A stretch of 25,311 nucleotides of DNA from a virus. Shown here piece after piece: positions 21,560-25,311 of this stretch. The position numbers and the translations under genes were made by a program. The first letter of the stretch is position 1; the number at the start of each line of letters is the position of its first letter. The stretch spans positions 1 to 25,311 of the IMG/VR virus record IMGVR_UViG_3300042505_001210; one strand, 5' to 3'. Under the pieces are notes generated by a model. It had not been told where the DNA came from and searched no databases. It saw nothing but the letters and a program-made list of their open reading frames with translations.

Positions 21560-21665
21560 CTTCTTCGTCCTCATAAGTTGAAGGTTCTTCAAAAAGTTCT
21601 TCTATTTTTTGTTTGAAAACTCTTTTTTGGAGTTCTTTTATATCTTCTTCTGTAATTGTTGCCAT
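21552..21665 (-). CDS. Small acidic protein (37 aa)
   Basis: 37 residues, MATITEEDIKELQKRVFKQK at the start and a strongly acidic tail (EEPSTYEDEEDD). It is probably one long helix, maybe coiled coil. ATG 21665 shares a base with the upstream stop (TAATG). No family known to me. Such acidic small proteins can mimic DNA or bind host polymerase, but nothing here proves that. Confidence 0.55.
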   Translation of the reverse strand: MATITEEDIKELQKRVFKQKIEELFEEPSTYEDEEDD

Positions 21666-21865
21666 TAATTTAATGTAATTTTAAGAAATGGTAGTAATGG
21701 TGGAATAATTCCAATCAACCTTAAGAGTCCTTCAGCAAATAAAGCAAGAACCACCCAACCGACGCACATACTAATGATAGAAGCATTACGATTGTGTCTT
21801 CGTATAGCAGCATCGATCATCTCCTGAACTTCAGAACGACTCACATATTCATCATAAGGTTCCAT
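21665..21865 (-). CDS. Small membrane protein (66 aa)
   Basis: 66 residues from ATG 21865, which overlaps the upstream stop (TGATG). A soluble N-terminus (MEPYDEYVSRSEVQEMIDAA) is followed by a hydrophobic hairpin (IISMCVGWVVLALFAEGLL and IGIIPPLLPFL). An in-frame GTG one codon earlier is not needed. No family recognised; the helix-plus-membrane-anchor plan is common in cyanophage accessory genes. Confidence 0.65.
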   Translation of the reverse strand: MEPYDEYVSRSEVQEMIDAAIRRHNRNASIISMCVGWVVLALFAEGLLRLIGIIPPLLPFLKITLN

Positions 21866-22014
21866 CACTTTTCATCTCCAAGATACTTTGCGAGAGGATC
21901 TCTTTTAGTTTTAACTATTTCACACGCTCTTCGGTAAAACATATTATCAGTATTACCAGAAGATTCAAAGGTTGCTTTGATTTTCACCCAATTTTGGTAA
22001 GTGTGGTCATCCAT
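21865..22014 (-). CDS. Small conserved cyanophage protein (49 aa)
   Basis: 49 residues beginning MDDHTYQNWVKIKATFESSG and continuing NTDNMFYRRACEIVKTKRDP. I recall close relatives in other cyanomyoviruses, always annotated as hypothetical. It is soluble, mixed alpha-helical and ends with LAKYLGDEK. The gene is the first of the chain of six tiny overlapping genes and follows the weak promoter at 22042-22069. Confidence 0.7.
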   Translation of the reverse strand: MDDHTYQNWVKIKATFESSGNTDNMFYRRACEIVKTKRDPLAKYLGDEK

Positions 22015-22041
22015 TGGGATTTAAGTTGAATACTACTAGTT

Positions 22042-22069
22042 ATGCTAGTGAGTATTTTGGCGGTGTCAA
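22042..22069 (-). promoter_or_regulatory. Weak sigma-70-like promoter
   Basis: TTGACA (22064-22069) is consensus; the best -10 is TAGCAT (22042-22047), 16 bases away and matching four of six. It lies about 30 bases upstream of the 49-residue gene, which makes a promoter here plausible. Confidence 0.4.
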
Positions 22070-22113
22070 CTATGTTAGGATTTGGTGATAGTGGTTAAGA
22101 GATTATTAAACTA

Positions 22114-22470
22114 CTATGGTTTAATTGGCCAATCAATACCAGAGATACCTAAACGACTTGTGGGGTCTAGAACAGGAGTCGCAGTGTCTGGAAGGTCTCT
22201 TAATGCTTGACGATATGCTGATTGCTCTGAAGTCATTGTGCGGTCTGATACTGCCCACCAATCAGTTTCTGTGAGGAGTCTATCTCTTTCTAAACGCAGA
22301 AGTCTCATTGGTTCTACTGCTTTGAGTTCCTGTATCTTTGCTTCTATTTCTTCCTTTGTGGGTTTTGGAAATTCATTATCATCAGACCACCATAATTTTT
22401 CATATGTTTCACCATCTAATGACCATATAGATTTTGGTCTTAATAATAAAATTGCTTTAGTTATATCCAT
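22114..22470 (-). CDS. Tail-fibre assembly chaperone
   Basis: 118 residues. The C-terminal half LLRLERDRLLTETDWWAVSD...SAYRQALRDLPDTATP is the signature of phage tail assembly chaperones (Phage_tail_APC-like), which help trimerisation of tail fibres and are encoded next to them. The N-terminus (WSLDGETYEKLWWSDDNEFP) is specific. Its ATG overlaps the stop of the tail-fibre gene (TAATG), so the two are translated together. This fits the adjacent gene being a true receptor-binding or fibre protein. Confidence 0.85.
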   Translation of the reverse strand: MDITKAILLLRPKSIWSLDGETYEKLWWSDDNEFPKPTKEEIEAKIQELKAVEPMRLLRLERDRLLTETDWWAVSDRTMTSEQSAYRQALRDLPDTATPVLDPTSRLGISGIDWPIKP

Positions 22471-23750
22471 TATGCAGAAACCTCCATTAATGTTAAGGTA
22501 GAGACTGGTGTAGAATCATAATCATTTGCCGAATTTTGCCAAGTTTCGGACCTATTTACATAAACCACTGGAGATGCCGTATATCCTCCCAACGCTATCT
22601 GGTATGTTAATGCTGATGTAGATGCTGGAGAATCGTAATGAACTCCACTAAACATTGTCATTTGATATTGACCACTAGTTGTATCAGTACTATATGTATT
22701 AATTCTTCCAGTTGATGTTGGTCTTCCACCTTCACCATCTCCCAGAATAATCGCAGTTCCATTTCTTTTTATTCTAAAATGCTGCTGATAACCTCCACTC
22801 CCCGCTGTTGTTTTTCCAATATACATATTTGTTAAAATAAGTATTTTACTATTTGTACTGGTTGGTGTTATTGTTGCACTCAATCCAGTTACATCGATGT
22901 AAAACCCAGAACCAGTTTGTGTGGATGTTCCGGAAAAAGAATTAGTTTTTTGAGTATGAACAACTTGTAAAATACTTCCAGTTTGTTGAAGAATTGGATT
23001 ACCAGAACTATTTAATATCTTTGTTCCTGCTGTCGAAAGTTTAAAATTTCCAGAACTATCAAGTCTTGCTCTTTCTGCAGCATTTGCAAAAAATCTTAAA
23101 GAATCAGTAGAGTGATCATATCCAACAATGCCATAAGAACCAGTACTACTTTTAGAAAATAGAATATCATTCGCTGAAGATGAGTTTGCTTGAAACTCCC
23201 AATAACTTGTACCAGCATTATTGCTTTCAAATAAAGTTTGAGTAAATCCTCCCCCTCTTGCTTCTCCGCTAACAAAACTTGTTTGAACGTGTAATTTTTT
23301 TGTCGGACTTGCGGTTCCTATACCAAGATTTCCACCAGTTGGTTGTAATAACAAATCACCAGGTCCTAATCCAGCAGCAGTAGCATAAATCCTACCAGGT
23401 TCTACAAGAGTTTGTGGTTGACCAATTGTCTTTCCCCACAAAGAAATTTGGGTAGTTACATTTTCTGATCCAGCAATTTCAAGATTATATTGGGGATTTG
23501 TAATTCCAACTCCAATATTACCGCTAACATAAGCACCACCAGTAACTTGAAGCGATTGTGATGCGGTTCCAGTACTTGTTCCACTACCTATCAGAACAGG
23601 ACCAGTTGTAAAAGTAGATACACCAGTTACACTAACTCTTGTGGCACTAATATTGCTGACAGCAGGTAAAGTAGCGGAAGGTAAAGTAACACTACCACCA
23701 CTAGTAGTTGAAGAAACTGTATCAGTATTTCCGTTTATCTGAATACCCAT
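22470..23750 (-). CDS. Tail-fibre / receptor-binding protein
   Basis: 426 residues from ATG 23750 (MGIQINGNTDTVSSTTSGG); a TTG nine bases earlier is unlikely. It has low-complexity Ser/Thr/Gly-rich stretches (TLPSATLPAVSNISATRVSV), then phage fibre repeats of the type GNIGVGITNPQYNLEI and NLGIGTASPTKKLHV, a middle with RARL-type shaft repeats (AERARLDSSGNFKLSTAGT), and a C-terminal knob of about 150 residues. This is the architecture of tail-fibre and adhesin proteins in cyanomyoviruses. A late promoter is 22 bases upstream. The C-terminal part probably contacts the host receptor and is usually the most variable. Confidence 0.85.
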   Translation of the reverse strand: MGIQINGNTDTVSSTTSGGSVTLPSATLPAVSNISATRVSVTGVSTFTTGPVLIGSGTSTGTASQSLQVTGGAYVSGNIGVGITNPQYNLEIAGSENVTTQISLWGKTIGQPQTLVEPGRIYATAAGLGPGDLLLQPTGGNLGIGTASPTKKLHVQTSFVSGEARGGGFTQTLFESNNAGTSYWEFQANSSSANDILFSKSSTGSYGIVGYDHSTDSLRFFANAAERARLDSSGNFKLSTAGTKILNSSGNPILQQTGSILQVVHTQKTNSFSGTSTQTGSGFYIDVTGLSATITPTSTNSKILILTNMYIGKTTAGSGGYQQHFRIKRNGTAIILGDGEGGRPTSTGRINTYSTDTTSGQYQMTMFSGVHYDSPASTSALTYQIALGGYTASPVVYVNRSETWQNSANDYDSTPVSTLTLMEVSA

Positions 23751-23771
23751 TAGTCTCAAAGACTTTTCTGG

Positions 23772-23779
23772 TATTTATA
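23772..23779 (-). promoter_or_regulatory. Late promoter of the tail-fibre gene
   Basis: An exact TATAAATA on the minus strand, between tRNA-Ser (six bases upstream) and ATG 23750. The start would be near 23766 and leaves a short leader with GAG just before the ATG. Late timing is what a fibre gene needs. Confidence 0.8.
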
Positions 23780-23784
23780 AGAAG

Positions 23785-23871
23785 CGGAGAGAAGGCGAGT
23801 CGAACGCCTAAGGGTTTTAACACCTCAACGCTTTTCAAGAGCGGTTCCGTCACCAATCGGATTGTCTCTCC
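23785..23871 (-). tRNA. tRNA-Ser (anticodon TGA)
   Basis: An 87-nt class II tRNA. Acceptor GGAGAGA/TCTCTCC, D-arm TCCG/CGGA with loop ATTGGTGA, anticodon loop CTTGAAA (anticodon TGA) on a stem CGCT/AGCG, a long variable arm around GAGGTGTTAAAACCC, and T-arm AGGCG/CGCCT with TTCGACT. The discriminator base is G, as expected for Ser, and no CCA is encoded. It reads TCA codons, common in AT-rich phage genes. Its 5' end directly follows the stop codon of the PD-(D/E)XK gene. Confidence 0.92.
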
Positions 23872-24258
23872 TTAAAGTTTATCTTTATAAGACTCATATT
23901 TTGGTCCCAAAGATAATGAATTTTTTGCTTCAATATCAGAAGTTGGAATAAAATATATATCACCAATTTCAGTAACTGCAAGCAAATAATCAGATGCTTT
24001 GTTATCAAACTTATGTATGTTATTTTCAGTTCTATTTGCTCTGACTGATTTTAGTTGAACACAATAATTAGAGTTTTGTTTGAATCTAGTAGTTTTAACC
24101 TGAACTTTTTTTAGTTCATTTTCAACTTCACAAACCAAATCATAACTTTGATTATCAACTAGTGGAACAGAAACATTATAACCCCTTTTAGTTAAATATG
24201 CAATAGCATATGATAAACCTAGAGATCCTTGTGTTACTGGGAGTAAATTTTCAAACAT
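23872..24258 (-). CDS. PD-(D/E)XK putative homing endonuclease next to tRNA-Ser
   Basis: 128 residues. The N-terminal helix TQGSLGLSYAIAYLTKRGY is followed by the nuclease core YDLVCEVENELKKVQVKTT, with Asp40, Gln53 and Lys55: the D-(x)n-Q-x-K variant of the PD-(D/E)XK motif known from I-Ssp6803I, an intron homing endonuclease of Synechocystis. The usual N-terminal Glu of the family (GE) is replaced by Gly-Leu, so activity is not certain. The stop TAA abuts the first base of tRNA-Ser, with no spacer. An early promoter, a late promoter and a hairpin ending at the start codon lie upstream. Most likely a free-standing endonuclease directed to the tRNA-Ser region. Confidence 0.75.
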   Translation of the reverse strand: MFENLLPVTQGSLGLSYAIAYLTKRGYNVSVPLVDNQSYDLVCEVENELKKVQVKTTRFKQNSNYCVQLKSVRANRTENNIHKFDNKASDYLLAVTEIGDIYFIPTSDIEAKNSLSLGPKYESYKDKL

Positions 24259-24287
24259 ACCAGTTTAGTATACTGGTGTTATTTATA
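24259..24287 (-). promoter_or_regulatory. Start-codon hairpin and late promoter (PD-(D/E)XK gene)
   Basis: An exact TATAAATA (24280-24287) is followed by ACCAGT/ACTGGT (24272-24277 with 24259-24264), a 6-bp hairpin that ends directly at ATG 24258. Late transcription would start near 24274 and cut through the upstream arm, opening the start; earlier transcripts keep the hairpin. It is smaller than the hairpin of the HNH gene but has the same layout. Confidence 0.65.
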
Positions 24288-24293
24288 TGTTAT

Positions 24294-24322
24294 AATATAC
24301 TATATGTATTTGATTTTGTCAA
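24294..24322 (-). promoter_or_regulatory. Sigma-70 promoter upstream of the PD-(D/E)XK gene
   Basis: TTGACA (24317-24322), 17 bases, then TATATT (24294-24299) on the minus strand. Its transcript would include the full hairpin at 24259-24277, the endonuclease and tRNA-Ser. It also overlaps the 5' region of the divergent gene at 24323; on the plus strand there is only a TATAAT (24291-24296) without a -35. Confidence 0.75.
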
Positions 24323-24931
24323 GTGTTTATCAAACCATCACAAAAAAGAATTGAATTTGAAAGACTTTTACACGAACTTGGATATAAGGACCGTCTACCA
24401 GTCTATCCCAAAGAAGATAAAAGATATCAACAAGTCAATTTCAAGTGCTCTGATGGAGCAATGGCAATTTACACATTTATCATACTCTATCAAACCAAAA
24501 AAAGTTACTTGTATTTAGAGTTTAAAGACCATTATAATTCACCAAATCTGAAAGAAAAAATTCAATCTCTTGCAGACAAAATTCACTTCCACGAAAAAAC
24601 CAGAGTTGCTGAAGTTGGTTGGGAAGTCAAGTATACAAAGCAACCAGATGAGTTTTCATTAGAAGAAAGAAAACAAATCTTCTATCACTTTATGAAATAC
24701 ACATATCAAAATCTTGAGGAAGGTATGGTAAATCTTTCCCCAAGACCTGGTGATATTTTAGCAGCAAAACCTCACGGTCCAAAAATCAATGAAGGATTTA
24801 CAGAATCTTCATTAGTGATTGGAAAGCACCAGAGGTCTTTGGTTGCTCGTAAATTTGGATTTGGTGAATTGCAAGAAGATGGATTCCAATACGCTCGTTA
24901 TGATGAAAACTGTGTATTGAAACCTATCTGA
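24323..24931 (+). CDS. Hypothetical protein (202 aa), plus strand
   Basis: A 202-residue frame, the second plus-strand gene in the window. It starts at GTG 24323 (MFIKPSQKRIEFERLLHELG); no Shine-Dalgarno is seen, so the start is uncertain. The protein is soluble, rich in Lys, Tyr and Phe, with DGAMAIYTFIILYQTKKSYL near 45-64 and a C-terminal LVARKFGFGELQEDGFQYAR. I recognise no family or catalytic motif. It converges on the next gene with an 8-base overlap and is divergent from the PD-(D/E)XK gene. Confidence 0.65.
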   Translation: MFIKPSQKRIEFERLLHELGYKDRLPVYPKEDKRYQQVNFKCSDGAMAIYTFIILYQTKKSYLYLEFKDHYNSPNLKEKIQSLADKIHFHEKTRVAEVGWEVKYTKQPDEFSLEERKQIFYHFMKYTYQNLEEGMVNLSPRPGDILAAKPHGPKINEGFTESSLVIGKHQRSLVARKFGFGELQEDGFQYARYDENCVLKPI

Positions 24932-25181
24932 CTTCAAAATCAAGTCGTCTTACTTTACGCTGCCTTCTTTCTTCTTGCCACATAATATCAGCATTTGACA
25001 AAACATTATTTTTTTGTTTTGCTTGTGGAGAATTAATCATCACCACTTGCCCCAAATCAAGTGCCGTAATGACACCATTACGAATCGTTGCCATATTTGG
25101 ACAACCACAAGATACTGACTTTCCAGAGACGCCTTCTAACTCCTTACCACAGGAGCGGCATCTGATTTTAATGTTTTCCAT
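24924..25181 (-). CDS. Small zinc-ribbon-like protein (85 aa)
   Basis: 85 residues from ATG 25181. The N-terminus IRCRSCGKELEGVSG and SVSCGCPN provide Cys8, Cys11, Cys25 and Cys27, a plausible zinc knuckle. The rest is polar and ends in a basic stretch (EERRQRKVRRLDFEVR). It may bind nucleic acid or a protein; I know no exact family. It overlaps the plus-strand gene by 8 bases at the 3' end and starts only six bases after the Dps-like gene. Confidence 0.7.
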   Translation of the reverse strand: MENIKIRCRSCGKELEGVSGKSVSCGCPNMATIRNGVITALDLGQVVMINSPQAKQKNNVLSNADIMWQEERRQRKVRRLDFEVR

Positions 25182-25187
25182 TGTATT

Positions 25188-25311
25188 TCATTCAGTAAAA
25201 GATCTTAACATCCAAATAAACTTTCCGTGTGCTTCATTTAAGTCATCAACAAGATTTGTAGTGCCTCTTGATTTTTGTGCTTCTGCTTCTTCTGCAACCT
25301 GCCCCAAAAGA
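25188..25311 (-). CDS. C-terminus of a Dps/ferritin-like protein (partial)
   Basis: The last 40 codons of a gene whose start lies beyond the window. The reading frame contains VAEEAEAQKSRGTTNLVDDL and ends NEAHGKFIWMLRSFTE. The final helix (HGKFIWMLRSF) has the pattern of the last helix of Dps proteins (K-x-x-W-x-x-R/E), and the preceding T-x-x-L-x-x-L also agrees. Dps stores iron and protects DNA; Dps-like genes occur in some cyanophages. With only the tail visible the assignment is tentative. Confidence 0.5.
   Translation of the reverse strand, partial: LLGQVAEEAEAQKSRGTTNLVDDLNEAHGKFIWMLRSFTE

Noticed and set aside
22088-22117. Imperfect inverted repeat downstream of the fibre chaperone gene as terminator
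   Set aside because: The stem is interrupted and no T-run follows on the minus strand.
1-25311. CRISPR array, insertion sequence or integrase attachment site
   Set aside because: No regularly spaced direct repeats, no transposase or integrase motif, and no tRNA-end duplication were seen. The tRNA-adjacent genes are endonucleases, not integrases.

Overview
The window looks like part of a T4-like cyanomyovirus, probably infecting marine Synechococcus. The evidence is a phage psbA gene (photosystem II D1), two high-light-inducible (Hli) genes, many tiny overlapping genes, T4-type late promoters (NATAAATA), consensus sigma-70 promoters, tRNA genes and a tail-fibre gene. Almost everything is on the minus strand, so transcription runs from high to low coordinates.

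Layout. 1-1948: psbA with two group I introns. Intron 1 is complete and encodes an HNH endonuclease. Intron 2 has no ORF and runs off the window edge. A structured leader and a sigma-70 promoter lie upstream. 1975-4944: a large putative virion protein and a photosynthesis/small-membrane-protein operon with two hli genes. 4961-19537: a ~14.6 kb glycan island of 18 genes. It holds GDP-mannose 4,6-dehydratase, GDP-fucose synthase, three GT11 fucosyltransferases, GT10-like and GT23/NodZ-like enzymes, GT25, GT2 and other GT-A enzymes, an epimerase, a sugar methyltransferase and a second activation module (SIS isomerase, nucleotidyltransferase-kinase fusion, HAD phosphatase). Only one island gene (11580-12260) is on the plus strand. 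19569-19740: a structured leader with a terminator and a possible antiterminator, resembling a riboswitch. 19759-22014: small cyanophage genes, tRNA-Pro and a free-standing HNH endonuclease. 22114-24322: tail-fibre chaperone, tail fibre, tRNA-Ser and a PD-(D/E)XK endonuclease. 24323-25311: two small genes and the end of a Dps-like gene.

How it fits together. Gmd and Fcl would turn host GDP-mannose into GDP-L-fucose for up to five fucosyltransferases, giving a fucose-rich and possibly O-methylated glycan on the virion or the host surface. A candidate regulatory RNA, possibly of the wcaG family, sits directly before this operon. Three putative homing endonucleases each have an exact TATAAATA late promoter. 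In two of them an upstream early promoter and a start-codon hairpin recreate the early-off/late-on scheme known from T4 I-TevI. Those two endonucleases abut or overlap tRNA genes.

All functions are assigned by reading motifs; no search or folding program was run.
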